Shown: piece after piece, positions 45,804 to 54,864 of the stretch
How positions within the stretch are numbered: the stretch's first letter is position 1
How the letters are laid out: every line of letters starts with the position of its first letter
NCBI GenBank assembly: GCA_004297775.1
Contig: SCUE01000031.1
Location: forward strand, 1-64,000
Direction of reading: 5' to 3'
Source: Chloroflexota bacterium
GTDB lineage: Bacteria; Chloroflexota; UBA6077; FW602-bin22
DNA length: 64,000 bases
Notes under the pieces: generated by a model
Seen by the model: only the letters and a program-made list of their open reading frames with translations
The model's database searches: none
What the model was told of the DNA's origin: nothing
Position numbers and translations under genes: made by a program

Positions 45804-47231
45804 CTACTGCTTCTCGCTCTTCTCGAGGATCGGCTTGAATTCGGCAGTTGCGCGCTCCAACTCGGCCTTCGGATCGGCTCCGGAGATCATGTTCGTCAGC
45901 GCGACCCCGAAGATGTCACGGAACTCGGTTACGGGGATGACCTCCGGCAGGCCCTTACGTCCGATCTTCCCGCTCGCGACCAGCGCGTCGGCCCATGCCT
46001 TCGGCACAGTGAGCTTGGACAGTACCTCGGAATCCTGGTAGGGCGAGTTGCGCGCCGGCGCGCCCAGGCCCTTTTGGAGCAACTCCTTCTGGAGGTTCTT
46101 GCCAGTTGCCCATTGAACGAACAGGAAGGCCGCGCCCGGCTTCTTGGTGCTGGCTGGGATGCCGAAGCCGCCGCCGAACACCGCGGAATGCTGCGCCTTT
46201 GGACCGGCGGGCTGCAGTCCATAGAGGACCCGGCCGGCGATCTTCGACTTGGTCTTGTCCTCGACTGGCGCGGCGAAACCGATCCCGTCGTACCAGATGC
46301 CAGCGTTGCCCTGGAAGAACAGAGACTGGGCCTCGTTCCAGTTGAAGCCGCTGACTCCGGGTGGCGCGTAGTTCTTCATCAAGTTCTGGTAGAGCTTTGC
46401 GGCCTCAATCGCTTCCGCCGACGCCGTGTGGAGGTTGCCGTCCTTGTCGACGGGATCCTTGTCCCAGCCCTGCATGAACCCGGTCCAGACGGGCGTGTTG
46501 GCATTCTTCAGACCGCGGGCGACGAACCCGTAGACGTTCTTGGCCGGATCGTGGATCGCCTTGGCGGCCGCGACCATATCGTCGAACGTCTTCGGTGGAG
46601 TTAGCCCCTTCGCTTCGAAGAGATCCCGGTTGAGGAAGAGGATCCAGTAGTCGATGACCTGAGGCATCGTATCCATTCGACCGTCGGACTGGGTCGCGTA
46701 GTCGGTCGCGGCCTTGGCGAAGTCGGCGAAGTCGAAGTCAGGCGAGGTCGCGCTGGAATCCTTGAGCAGGTCGTTGAGTGGCAGGAGCCACTTCGCGCGG
46801 CCAAACAACCGCTTCTGGACATGCCACGAGACGTCGGTGACGTCGAAAGACGGATTGCCCGAGGTGAACTCGATGACCTGCTTCTGGCGCTGCTGCTGCT
46901 CAGGCACGATCTCGAGGTTGGCGGTCATGCCGGTCAGCTCTTGGAACTCAGCGACGTGCGCCTTAATCTGATCGGCACGCGGACCGAGAGTCAGGAACAC
47001 ATCGATCTTCTCGCCCCGGTATCGCTTCCAGTCGAAGGCACCACCGGTCGCGGCCGCTCCCGCTGGCTTGGTCGCGGCAGGCTTCGGCGCCTCGGCTGGC
47101 TTCGGCGCTTCGGCAGGCTTGGCCGGCACCTGGGTCGGCGCCGCTGGCGCCGCGCACGCCGCGAGCAGCGTGGCCGCGCCGGTTCCGGCGACCATTGCAA
47201 TGAATTGGCGTCGCGATAGATGCAGCGTCAT
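45804..47231 (-). CDS. ABC sugar transporter solute-binding lipoprotein
   Basis: A 475-aa extracytoplasmic binding protein of the MalE/UgpB type. The signal has a Tat-like SRRQFIAMVAGTG and a lipobox LLAAC. An Ala/Pro/Lys repeat linker (APKPAEAPKPAATKPAG) tethers it. The fold starts at KIDVFLTLGPRADQI and continues with typical FAKAATDYATQSDGRMDTMPQ and WYDGIGF stretches. GGAGAAAG precedes the ATG. It captures a sugar for the two downstream permeases. Confidence 0.94.
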   Translation of the reverse strand: MTLHLSRRQFIAMVAGTGAATLLAACAAPAAPTQVPAKPAEAPKPAEAPKPAATKPAGAAATGGAFDWKRYRGEKIDVFLTLGPRADQIKAHVAEFQELTGMTANLEIVPEQQQRQKQVIEFTSGNPSFDVTDVSWHVQKRLFGRAKWLLPLNDLLKDSSATSPDFDFADFAKAATDYATQSDGRMDTMPQVIDYWILFLNRDLFEAKGLTPPKTFDDMVAAAKAIHDPAKNVYGFVARGLKNANTPVWTGFMQGWDKDPVDKDGNLHTASAEAIEAAKLYQNLMKNYAPPGVSGFNWNEAQSLFFQGNAGIWYDGIGFAAPVEDKTKSKIAGRVLYGLQPAGPKAQHSAVFGGGFGIPASTKKPGAAFLFVQWATGKNLQKELLQKGLGAPARNSPYQDSEVLSKLTVPKAWADALVASGKIGRKGLPEVIPVTEFRDIFGVALTNMISGADPKAELERATAEFKPILEKSEKQ

Positions 47232-47450
47232 TGCTTTCTCCTACGCGCCCGTTCCCGAGTCCAGAGGCTGCCCGAGTTCACGAGGCGCCCAGGACAGCAG
47301 GTAACGACGAGCGGCATTGTACGGCGACGCCGGACAGCAATCAATCGCCCTTGTGTACTTGGACTTCCCGGCCCTGAACCCACACCGGCGTCCTCGCCAG
47401 GCCAACCCGAATTATTCATCCGCCCTTGGCAGTGTTACTCTACGCTGGTG

Positions 47451-48002
47451 ATGCGGCCGTACCGGGACACGCTCCTCGTCGCCGACGAGCGCGTCGTGCT
47501 TATCACGCGACCTCATCCATTTCCATACTTCGGCGACGCGCTGGTCGGGTGCATTCTGATCGGCCTCGGCGTGTTTGGCGCCTGGCTGGCCGATACGGGC
47601 GCGGATTTTCCGGCGGAAATCGATCCCGCCCGGCGTCCCCTGGCGGCGTTGTTTCTGATCGCGGGACTCTACGGGCTTGTCTCCGTGGTAGCGGCGTGGA
47701 TCCGCTGGCGGTCACGCGAGATCGTCGTGACCGATCGGCGCGTTCTCCGCGTATCGGGGATTCTGTCGAAGAGTGTCATCGACAACGGACTGGACGCGAT
47801 CACCGATCTCGAACTGCGACAGTCCTGGTTAGGGCGGATCTTCGACTTTGGTGACGTCAACATTCTGACGGCGAGCGACACCGAGGAAGTCTCGAATGCA
47901 CGTGAGACGTTCCCCGACGTCGCCGGTCCGATCGCGTTCATGCAGGCTGTCCAGCAAGAACGGGAAGCACGCCGGACTCGTCCGCCGCCGCCTCGCACGT
48001 AG
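47451..48002 (+). CDS. PH-like (bPH) domain membrane protein
   Basis: A 183-aa protein with two membrane helices (about 30-46 and 65-83) followed by a bacterial PH-like domain: REIVVTDRRVLRVSGILSK, DLELRQSWLGRIFDFGDVNI. It ends in a basic and Pro-rich tail. Such proteins are membrane-associated, function unknown. ATG at 47451. The DMT gene starts four bases after its stop. Confidence 0.82.
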   Translation: MRPYRDTLLVADERVVLITRPHPFPYFGDALVGCILIGLGVFGAWLADTGADFPAEIDPARRPLAALFLIAGLYGLVSVVAAWIRWRSREIVVTDRRVLRVSGILSKSVIDNGLDAITDLELRQSWLGRIFDFGDVNILTASDTEEVSNARETFPDVAGPIAFMQAVQQEREARRTRPPPPRT

Positions 48003-48006
48003 GGGC

Positions 48007-48921
48007 GTGGCCCGACCACGAGGCCCCCTGCTGGCCTACGGCGCTGTCCTCACCGCAACGCTGCTGTGGGGGACCCTCCATCCGGTCGGGAAAATTGCGC
48101 TGCGTGACGTGTCGCCGCTGCAGTTGGTCATTGCCCGGACCGCCTTCACCGCTGTCACATTGTTCCTGGTGCTGGCGCTCTTCGGTCGCGCCAGCGCGGT
48201 CGTTCGCGAACTTCGGACTCGACCAATGACGATCGCCGGTCTGGCAATCCTCTCGTTCAATCTATCGTCGAGCCTGTCAATGACGGGCCTGAGCATGATG
48301 CCCGCCTCGCTGAATAGCCTGATGTCCAACACCAGCCCATTGATGCTGGCGGTCGGTCTGAGCGCGCTCTCGAAACGCTGGCCGGAGGGACGCGTGCTCG
48401 GCGGCTTGCTACTCGGCTTTCTCGGCGTCGGACTGCTGACCTGGAGCGGCGTCGACGATCTCGGACTGGCGGGATTCATCGGCGTCCTGCTCTCGCTGGC
48501 AGGGAGCGCAGCCTGGGCGACCTATACGGCCTGGAGCCGGCGTGAGATCGTCGGCGGCGACCCTCTCGCGTTGACGACCGCGTGCGCGGTCGTCGGCGCG
48601 ATCCTGCCGCTGGCGCTGGGAGCCGTCACCGGCGATCTGGTCGCGATCGGGTCGCTTTCGCCCGAGCCGATTCTGCTGCTCGTCTACGCCGGCGTCGTCG
48701 GCACCGCGCTCACCTATGCGCTCTGGATGTTTGGCCTCTCACGGCTTTCGGCGACTTCGGTATCGGCTTTCCAATACGTGATTCCGCTCAGCGCGGTGAC
48801 GCTAGCGATCGTCTGGCTCGGCGAACGCGCGACGGCGCAACTATTTCTCGGCGGCATCGCGATCCTGGTCGGGATCGCGCTCGCCCAGGAAACGCCTACG
48901 CGCGCTTCCGAAAGAGGTTGA
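48007..48921 (+). CDS. EamA/DMT-family transporter (RhaT-like exporter)
   Basis: A 304-aa protein with ten predicted helices in two EamA repeats. The N-terminal repeat has LLWGTLHPVGKIALRD; the second begins near GFIGVLLSLAGSAAWATYTAWSRR. AGGGG precedes the GTG start at 48007 by one base only, so a short overlap with the upstream gene may couple them. It exports a small metabolite or amino acid, not identifiable by sequence. Its 3' end overlaps the convergent gene at 48896 by 26 bp. Confidence 0.88.
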   Translation: MARPRGPLLAYGAVLTATLLWGTLHPVGKIALRDVSPLQLVIARTAFTAVTLFLVLALFGRASAVVRELRTRPMTIAGLAILSFNLSSSLSMTGLSMMPASLNSLMSNTSPLMLAVGLSALSKRWPEGRVLGGLLLGFLGVGLLTWSGVDDLGLAGFIGVLLSLAGSAAWATYTAWSRREIVGGDPLALTTACAVVGAILPLALGAVTGDLVAIGSLSPEPILLLVYAGVVGTALTYALWMFGLSRLSATSVSAFQYVIPLSAVTLAIVWLGERATAQLFLGGIAILVGIALAQETPTRASERG

Positions 48922-49615
48922 GGAAGCGATCCTCGTACTCGCCGAATAGGCCCCAGCGATCGATCTCGGTCTTGAGGTCGGACGCCTCGATTTCACCCGC
49001 CTGCACGGCCCGGAACATGGTGTCGATCTTCTCGCGCGCGGCGCGCGGCATTCCGCCCTCCTGAGCCAGGAGACCACGCTTTGCGAAATCCGCGGCGTGA
49101 GTCGGAACGGAGCCGATGGTTAGCGCGTGGATGAAATGCGCCAGGGAGATGTCCCAGAACTGATCGACGCCACGAATCACGACCGCGAGTGATTTGCCGT
49201 CGCGATCCATTTCCTCGGCGATCCGCGCCGCGACGATGTCTGGTCGATCCGACACGACGTTCGTATCGGTCGGTTCCTGCTTGTAGCTGTACATCAGCCC
49301 GGGCGCGTCCGCGCCGTAGGTGGAGCGCAGATATCGGGCGAACTCCTGCCCGTGCTCGAATCCTTGAAAGAGATTCATGAGGTAGGACGGCGTTACGAGC
49401 TGGGGTCGCGCCGAGGTGACGGTCCCGGTCCGAATCACCGATTCCTCCTCGGTGCCCGCGCCGGGTAGTCCCACGTACGACGGCTCGGTCACGACGTAGT
49501 AGTGAAGAATCGTCGTGCCAAAGGTGGCCAGCAACTGCTTCGGCGGGCGCACGATGCGGGTGTTTTCGACGATCAATCGAACGTCGTCGGGGTTGAGCGG
49601 CGGCGTGGAACTCAC
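48896..49615 (-). CDS. Conserved-looking protein of unknown function coupled to a LarA-like gene
   Basis: A 239-aa soluble protein. I do not recognise a family. It reads RLIVENTRIVRPPKQLLATFGTT early, LVTPSYLMNLFQGFEHGQEFARYL in the middle and DQFWDISLAHFIHALTIGS later. No signal or membrane segment. Codon use matches neighbours. Its ATG overlaps the stop of the LarA-like gene by four bases, so the two are translated together. A role linked to LarA-like chemistry is inference only. Confidence 0.75.
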   Translation of the reverse strand: MSSTPPLNPDDVRLIVENTRIVRPPKQLLATFGTTILHYYVVTEPSYVGLPGAGTEEESVIRTGTVTSARPQLVTPSYLMNLFQGFEHGQEFARYLRSTYGADAPGLMYSYKQEPTDTNVVSDRPDIVAARIAEEMDRDGKSLAVVIRGVDQFWDISLAHFIHALTIGSVPTHAADFAKRGLLAQEGGMPRAAREKIDTMFRAVQAGEIEASDLKTEIDRWGLFGEYEDRFLNLFRKRA

Positions 49616-51000
49616 CCTTCACGCCACGGCATCTGCCGCCAACAGATACCCTTCGGGAGGTTGATCGCCACGGTCGCCGATGCGCCCTTCTCTTCGAGAG
49701 CCTGAGCCAGCGCCATCTGGGGGTCGCGGAATACCTTCGCGAAACCGAACTCGACGCCTTCGCTGGCGTCGATTCCGTCGCATACGAGGTAGACGCGCTT
49801 ACGGTCGAGGACGTGGCGCGTCGCGAAGTGAATCGAACCGGTTCGCGTGTTTCCACGCCCCATGATCATGTCGCGCGCGATCTCGTGGGCCTTCATCTTG
49901 AGGACATCGCGGCTCGTCTTGCCGTCGCCGTACGGCATTCCTTCGCCAACGGCGTAGCCATCGATCGCCGACAGACAGGTAATGATGATGCCGTCGTCCT
50001 TCGTCGCCAGGTCGGCCGCGTTGATCGAGATGAACATCGAACCTTCGAGCGTTCGATCGCGCCAGTCGGCCGGATGGAACACGCAGATGTCGACCGGGTC
50101 GAACTTCGTCATCCAGATTTCGCGCGCTTTCGGCAGGGCGGCGCGATGTTCCGCGACGAAATCGCCCGAGTAGATGTCGACGATCCGCTGCTGATCGTCG
50201 ACCAGCACGTCGATCTTGAAATCGAGCCCAACCAGCCGAGCCGCGGCTTCCATATCGCGCCGAAGCGGATTCGCGTCGGCCAGACCGAGCGGGATCGATG
50301 GCAGCATCAATTGCCGATGGTTGTGCTCGATCGACGCCTTGCCAGCGACGCCGGGGAGGATCATCTTGCCGCCGCCGGTCCAACCGCCGTGCGAGTTGGG
50401 ACTGATTTCGCCAAAGCCGATGACGACGTCGGCGTCGGCGACGTGGCGATTGACCCAGATGGCGTTGCCGAAGGCGGTGTAACCCGCGAACGTCAGCTCG
50501 CTGTCGTCGTCGGCCAGGTGCTTGATGTACTTGCCGACGCGTCCGATCAATCGCGGCCCGATTTTCTCGTCGATGTCGCGAGCGGCGTGTGTCCCAGGCG
50601 CGAATACCAGCGACACATCCGCATCCGGCACGCCAGCCGCGTTCAGGTAGTCGAGGATCACGTGGCCAAGTCCACCGACCGAGCCGAGCATCTTGTCGGT
50701 CATACGGTCGCCGGTCAGGAGCGCGACTTTCTTGCCCGCGCGAACCAGATCGCGAAGTGGCGGTGACTGAATGGGGTTGTCCATCGCGTGCCGCAACGCC
50801 GCGCTCGGGTCTTGCAACGGCGGCAAATTCGTGAACGTGATTTCCGCGGCGAGATTCTTCGCCGGCACATCAAACGGACGGACCGAGCCGGCCCATGGGA
50901 GGTCGAATCGCCGCGTGCGCGTATCGGTCAGTACCAATTGACGACTCCGATCCTGAACGGATGTCCAGTGTATCAGCCGAGATTCGCTGGTATAAGCCAT
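49612..51000 (-). CDS. LarA-like (DUF2088) racemase family protein
   Basis: A 462-aa protein resembling nickel-pincer lactate racemase LarA. It has the DUF2088 segment KVALLTGDRMTDK, then FAPGTHAARD with the conserved His, then GGGKMILPGVAGKASIEHNHR, which aligns with the cofactor Lys and His region. It could racemise or epimerise a 2-hydroxy acid. No larB/larC/larE cofactor genes are near. Two hydroxyacid dehydrogenases lie upstream on the same strand after a gap, which fits hydroxy-acid metabolism. Confidence 0.8.
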   Translation of the reverse strand: MAYTSESRLIHWTSVQDRSRQLVLTDTRTRRFDLPWAGSVRPFDVPAKNLAAEITFTNLPPLQDPSAALRHAMDNPIQSPPLRDLVRAGKKVALLTGDRMTDKMLGSVGGLGHVILDYLNAAGVPDADVSLVFAPGTHAARDIDEKIGPRLIGRVGKYIKHLADDDSELTFAGYTAFGNAIWVNRHVADADVVIGFGEISPNSHGGWTGGGKMILPGVAGKASIEHNHRQLMLPSIPLGLADANPLRRDMEAAARLVGLDFKIDVLVDDQQRIVDIYSGDFVAEHRAALPKAREIWMTKFDPVDICVFHPADWRDRTLEGSMFISINAADLATKDDGIIITCLSAIDGYAVGEGMPYGDGKTSRDVLKMKAHEIARDMIMGRGNTRTGSIHFATRHVLDRKRVYLVCDGIDASEGVEFGFAKVFRDPQMALAQALEEKGASATVAINLPKGICWRQMPWREG

Positions 51001-51039
51001 GGCGAGGGCAACAAGCCCGCCGCCGGAGTTAGAAAAAGC

Positions 51040-51234
51040 GTGTACGCCTTCACGACCGATCGCGCCGCGACCGCGGCGACTCAGCGCCCGTGTGCCTCGT
51101 GTGGGGCACCAATCCCCATGTCTCGCGAGAGTCGCGACATCACGCCGCTCTGCTCGCAGTGCGCGCGACCGATCAAGCTCGGTGGCGTTCGCGCGCCGGT
51201 CGCGTCGATAGAGGGCACGGTCGCAGCGGCATAA
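51040..51234 (+). CDS. Small zinc-ribbon protein (64 aa)
   Basis: The frame from the GTG at 51040 has two CxxC pairs (PCASCGAP and LCSQCARP) 20 residues apart, a probable zinc ribbon. GC-rich third positions support coding. The start is uncertain; a GGAG lies about 12 bases upstream. Function unknown. It is divergent from the LarA-like gene and followed by a palindromic repeat. Confidence 0.5.
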   Translation: MYAFTTDRAATAATQRPCASCGAPIPMSRESRDITPLCSQCARPIKLGGVRAPVASIEGTVAAA

Positions 51235-51248
51235 CTGAACCGCGGCGG

Positions 51249-51288
51249 GACGCCCTCATCCAGACCTTCTCCCAGGGGGAGAAGGGAC
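51249..51288. repeat. Palindromic intergenic repeat, copy 5
   Basis: GACGCCCTCATCCAGAC followed by CTTCTCCC/GGGGGAGAAGGGAC. It resembles copy 3. It lies between the zinc-ribbon gene and a convergent dehydrogenase gene. Confidence 0.75.
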
Positions 51289-51339
51289 TGAGACGGAAGT
51301 GGAGAAGCGAGTCAGCGATCGATGAGGTCGCCGCTGATC

Positions 51340-52326
51340 CTACGCGCGAAGCCGCGATGCCACGTCCGGGTTGACCGGCGTGGGCGGTCGTTCGCCGCGC
51401 AGCACCGCCAGGGCATTGCGGGCGGCGTTCGTCTGTAGATCGCGCAACGATTCCTCGCTGTAGAACGCCGCGTGCGGCGTCAGGAGGATGTCTTCGTGCC
51501 CGATCAGAGGACTGTCAGTTAGCGGCGGCTCGGGGTCGAACACATCCAGACCGGCGGCCCGAATCTGGCCCGACGCGAGCGCATCGAGCAGAGCCCGCTC
51601 ATCAACCAGGACGCCGCGTCCGACGTTGATCAGGATCGCGCCACGCTTCATGCAGGCGAAGGTCGCGGCGTTCATCATCCGGCGCGTCGCGTCGTTGGCC
51701 GGGGCGTGGAGAGACACGACGTCGGACTCCGCGAGCAGTCGATCGAACGTCACCGCCTCGGCGCCGATCACGGCCGCGTCGCGCGCCGCTGTCGTCGGCG
51801 AATAGGCGAGGACGCGCATGCCGAGTGCGCGGGCGCGCCGCGCGACGAGTTGACCGATCCGCCCGAATCCGACCACTCCGAGCGTGTGTTGGCTGACGCG
51901 ATGAATCGGACCGGCTGACCCGGCGCCCCATTTCCCGGCGCGCGTCAGCCGATCGAGCGCCGGCAGTCGGCGCAACAGGGCGAGCACCATGGCCAGCGCA
52001 TGGTCGGCGACTTCCTCGGTGCAGAAACCAGGCACATTCGTTACCCAGATCCCGAATTCGGTCGCGGCCGTCGCGTCGATGTTGTCGTAGCCAATGCCAT
52101 ATTCCGAAACGACCCGGAGGGTCGGCAGCGCCGCCATCACGCGCCGGCTGATCGGCGCCGCGTCGCACAGGATCGCGCTGGCGCCGCTGGCGAGTTCGAT
52201 AACGGCGTCTTCGGTCAGCGCGTGGCCGAACCGAACATCGGCGCCGATCTCGGCGAAGATGGCACGCTCGACATCGACGGGTGCAAACGTGTTGTCGCAG
52301 ATCGCGACGATTAGTCGGCCGCTCAT
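51340..52326 (-). CDS. D-2-hydroxyacid dehydrogenase (NAD-dependent)
   Basis: A 328-aa D-isomer-specific 2-hydroxyacid dehydrogenase. The Rossmann motif reads GVVGFGRIGQLVARRARALG. Catalytic residues are Arg in NVGRGVLVDE, Glu in DVFDPEPPL and His in LLTPHAAFYS. The ATG at 52326 (MSGRLIVAICDN) overlaps the MarR stop as ATGA; the frame upstream is the MarR shadow. It may be a phosphoglycerate, glyoxylate or hydroxypyruvate reductase relative. Confidence 0.92.
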   Translation of the reverse strand: MSGRLIVAICDNTFAPVDVERAIFAEIGADVRFGHALTEDAVIELASGASAILCDAAPISRRVMAALPTLRVVSEYGIGYDNIDATAATEFGIWVTNVPGFCTEEVADHALAMVLALLRRLPALDRLTRAGKWGAGSAGPIHRVSQHTLGVVGFGRIGQLVARRARALGMRVLAYSPTTAARDAAVIGAEAVTFDRLLAESDVVSLHAPANDATRRMMNAATFACMKRGAILINVGRGVLVDERALLDALASGQIRAAGLDVFDPEPPLTDSPLIGHEDILLTPHAAFYSEESLRDLQTNAARNALAVLRGERPPTPVNPDVASRLRA

Positions 52327-52799
52327 GCCTGTGTTGTCACTCCCGTCGTGTTTTCGTCGCGCGGTTGAGCATCCAGGCGATCGACGACCTCGGCCAGCAC
52401 TTCCAGTGCCCGAGCCAGGGATTCCTGATCGGGCTGGTCGAGAGCCTCGACGACTCGCGTGAGTCTGGCGCGGCGTCCCTGCTGGATGCGCTCGATCACT
52501 TCGCGGCCTTCGTCCGTTAGCTGAACGATGACCCGCCGCCGATCGCTCGGATCGTCGGATCGGGCGACCATCCGTTTCGCGCTGAGGCGATCGATCACGC
52601 TCGTGACGGTCGGTAGAGTCACGCCGAGTTCGGCGGCGAGGGCGCCGCTGCCGATCGGTCCGACGCGTCGCAGTCGAAACAGAATGCGCAATTGCGCGAC
52701 AGTCAGGTCGCGCAGCGTCCCGTCGTCGAGGTCGCCGGCGCGGAGGAACCGATTGACGGCGCGGAACGCGGTCATCGCCCGCCCGGCCGCGTCCGTCAC
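52323..52799 (-). CDS. MarR-family transcriptional regulator
   Basis: A 158-aa winged-helix regulator from a GTG. The DNA-binding region reads LRILFRLRRVGPIGSGALAAELGVTLPTVTSVIDRL, then the wing SDDPSDRRRVIVQLTDEGREV. It sits between two hydroxyacid dehydrogenase genes with overlaps, so it probably controls this cluster in response to a small acid. Confidence 0.93.
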   Translation of the reverse strand: MTDAAGRAMTAFRAVNRFLRAGDLDDGTLRDLTVAQLRILFRLRRVGPIGSGALAAELGVTLPTVTSVIDRLSAKRMVARSDDPSDRRRVIVQLTDEGREVIERIQQGRRARLTRVVEALDQPDQESLARALEVLAEVVDRLDAQPRDENTTGVTTQA

Positions 52800-52814
52800 T
52801 CGACCGCCGGTTGG

Positions 52815-53807
52815 CTAGACGCGCGCCGGCGAATGGCGCGCGTGTGCGCGCACATCCGGATTGACGCAGACGGTCGGCCATTCGCCCGAAACAACCCGAC
52901 GCACCTGCTCGACTGTCTGAGCGCGGTTGTCGGCCATCGCTTCGACGCTGTAACCGGCCGTGTGGGGCAGCACCAGCGCGTTCGGCTCCTTGAGGATCGG
53001 GTTGTTCGGGTCGGGCGGCTCCTGGGTCAAGACGTCGAGGCCCGCGCCGGCGATCCATCCATCGCGAAGCGCGCGGGCCAGCGCATCCTCGTCGACGGTG
53101 CCGCCGCGCGACGTGTTGACGAACATCGCGGTCGGCTTCATGGCTCGGAATTGCGGCTCGCCGAACATCTTTCGCGTCGAATCGTTCAGCAAGGCATGCA
53201 TTGAGATGAAATCGGATTGACGGCACAGTTCATCGAGCGTCACGAGCGTGACGTTCCACGGCTTGACCTGATCCTGGGTGAGATACGGGTCATAGGCCAG
53301 ATACGTCATCCCGAATCCGCTCATCTTCTCGGCGGTCAGGCGGGCGATCTTGCCGAACGCGACGAATCCCAGGGTCTGACCCTTGATACGATGAATGGCG
53401 CCGATGCGCTCGATCGTCTTCACGCGGCTCCAGCCGTGCTCGGCCGCGGCCGCGATGTGGTGATGCAACTTGCGCGCGCTGGCCATGATGAGCATCACGG
53501 CGTGGTCGGACACCTCTTCCAGGCAGAAGAAGGGGCTGTTCGCGACGATGACATGATGGCGCGTGGCGGCGTCGACGTCGACCCAGTCGAATCCGACCGT
53601 ACACTGCTGAAGGAAGCGCAGTCTCGGCAGGCTCGCGAACACCTTCTCCGTGAACGGAGACAAGCCGTAGCACATCACGATGTCGGCGTCGACGCATGTT
53701 GCGATGACCTCATCTTCACCGCGCCCGGCGCCATACATGACGTCGACGTTGGCCGATTTCAGAGCGTCGACTTCGGCGGACGGTTGACCAATTACCGCAA
53801 TCTTCAT
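52815..53807 (-). CDS. Second 2-hydroxyacid dehydrogenase
   Basis: A 330-aa family member. Catalytic Arg (NTSRGGTVDED), Glu (LTQEPPD) and His (LPHTAGYS) are present. The nucleotide-binding loop reads GFVAFGKIARLTAEK, where the usual GxGxxG is AFGKIA, so two glycines are Ala. It may still bind NAD, as some family members vary here. First gene of the dehydrogenase-MarR-dehydrogenase set. The ATG shares CATG with the divergent ATG at 53806. A TAGAAT box lies eight bases upstream of the start. Confidence 0.88.
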   Translation of the reverse strand: MKIAVIGQPSAEVDALKSANVDVMYGAGRGEDEVIATCVDADIVMCYGLSPFTEKVFASLPRLRFLQQCTVGFDWVDVDAATRHHVIVANSPFFCLEEVSDHAVMLIMASARKLHHHIAAAAEHGWSRVKTIERIGAIHRIKGQTLGFVAFGKIARLTAEKMSGFGMTYLAYDPYLTQDQVKPWNVTLVTLDELCRQSDFISMHALLNDSTRKMFGEPQFRAMKPTAMFVNTSRGGTVDEDALARALRDGWIAGAGLDVLTQEPPDPNNPILKEPNALVLPHTAGYSVEAMADNRAQTVEQVRRVVSGEWPTVCVNPDVRAHARHSPARV

Positions 53808-54345
53808 GGCGCGGCATTCTACACGCGCTAGTTCGCCTCCGGGACCGACGGGAAAGTCCGCCGGCGAGTGTCGGGCGCGACTCTTTGTGATGGTCGGCGT
53901 GCCGGGCGCTGGTAAGACGACCTACATCCGCGAACATATGCCGGCCGCGATTCGCGTGTCGCTCGATGATCTGCGGATGATGTTCTCGGGTCAGGCATTC
54001 GATCCTCGGTCTGAGACGCTCGTTGCCGAGGCGGCCTGGCACACGCTCGAATTGGCGATGGCGTGGGGTTGCCGCCGCGGACATGACGTCGTCCTCGACG
54101 CGACGAACGTGACGCGCGACTATCGCGTCCGGGCAACCGGGCTGGCTCATCGACACGGCGCGCGGGCAATCTGTGTCTTTCTGGACGTGCCGATCGCCGT
54201 AGCCGCGCAACGGAACGCGCGCCGCGAACGCGTCGTTCCACCCGAGGTCGTGGCGCGGTTCGCGACTCGACTGACGCCACCTCAACTGGACGAGGGATTC
54301 GATGAAATCGTTCGCCCCGGGAACGGCGACGAATTGATTCGATAG
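53806..54345 (+). CDS. P-loop kinase (AAA_33 / polynucleotide-kinase-like)
   Basis: A 179-aa P-loop protein with Walker A VGVPGAGKTTY. A second motif, VSLDDLRMMFSG, and VVLDATNVTRDYR resemble polynucleotide kinase and AAA_33 proteins. Arginines in AQRNARRERVVPPEVVARF suit a lid. Substrate unknown. The ATG at 53806 gives an unusual N-tail; a GTG at 53887 may be the real start. It is divergent from the dehydrogenase, with start codons overlapping. Confidence 0.8.
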   Translation: MARHSTRASSPPGPTGKSAGECRARLFVMVGVPGAGKTTYIREHMPAAIRVSLDDLRMMFSGQAFDPRSETLVAEAAWHTLELAMAWGCRRGHDVVLDATNVTRDYRVRATGLAHRHGARAICVFLDVPIAVAAQRNARRERVVPPEVVARFATRLTPPQLDEGFDEIVRPGNGDELIR

Positions 54346-54391
54346 CATATCCTTGCGAAATCGCGCACTTCGTTCTTTGGAGGACTTCTAC

Positions 54392-54862
54392 GTGGCAGCG
54401 GATGTTGGTCAGGCAGCGCCAGATGTTTCGTTGGAGGCGACCGACGGTTCGACCGTGACGCTCTCCCAGTTCAAAGGCAAGAAGAACGTCGTCGTCTTCT
54501 TCTTTCCGAAGGCGTTCACCGGAACCTGCGAAAAACAGGTCTCAGGGCACGCCGCCGACCTCGAGAAGTTCAAGGCGCTGAACGCCGAAGTCTTGGGGAT
54601 CTCGACCGATCAGTCGCCGTCACAGCAGGCGTTCGCCAAGCACTGCGGGAGCGTCAACTTCCTGCTTCTTTCGGACCATCGCCATCGCGCCGTCAACGCG
54701 TTTGGCGTCGCGCGCGCAGAGGGCGGACTTTCGAATGAGCGCGCCGGATTCGTCGTCGACAAGCAGGGTGTCGTGCGCTATCGCTTCGTCGAGCCGAAGC
54801 CGGGCGAGTGGGGCGGAACAGCGGGCGAACTCGAGGCTCTGCGAGCGATCGAGGGGAAGTAG
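54392..54862 (+). CDS. Peroxiredoxin (AhpC/TSA, Bcp/PrxQ-like)
   Basis: A 156-aa thiol peroxidase. The GTG at 54392 is preceded eight bases upstream by GGAGG. The peroxidatic Cys is in FPKAFTGTCEKQ. A second Cys in AKHCGSVNF is a possible resolving residue. VVVFFFPKAFTG and LLSDHRHRAVNAFGV are family-typical. It detoxifies peroxides using thiols. Confidence 0.92.
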   Translation: MAADVGQAAPDVSLEATDGSTVTLSQFKGKKNVVVFFFPKAFTGTCEKQVSGHAADLEKFKALNAEVLGISTDQSPSQQAFAKHCGSVNFLLLSDHRHRAVNAFGVARAEGGLSNERAGFVVDKQGVVRYRFVEPKPGEWGGTAGELEALRAIEGK

Positions 54863-54864
54863 TC

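Noticed and set aside
17286..51288. The five palindromic repeats as a CRISPR array
   Set aside because: They are single copies many kilobases apart with variable stems and no spacers.
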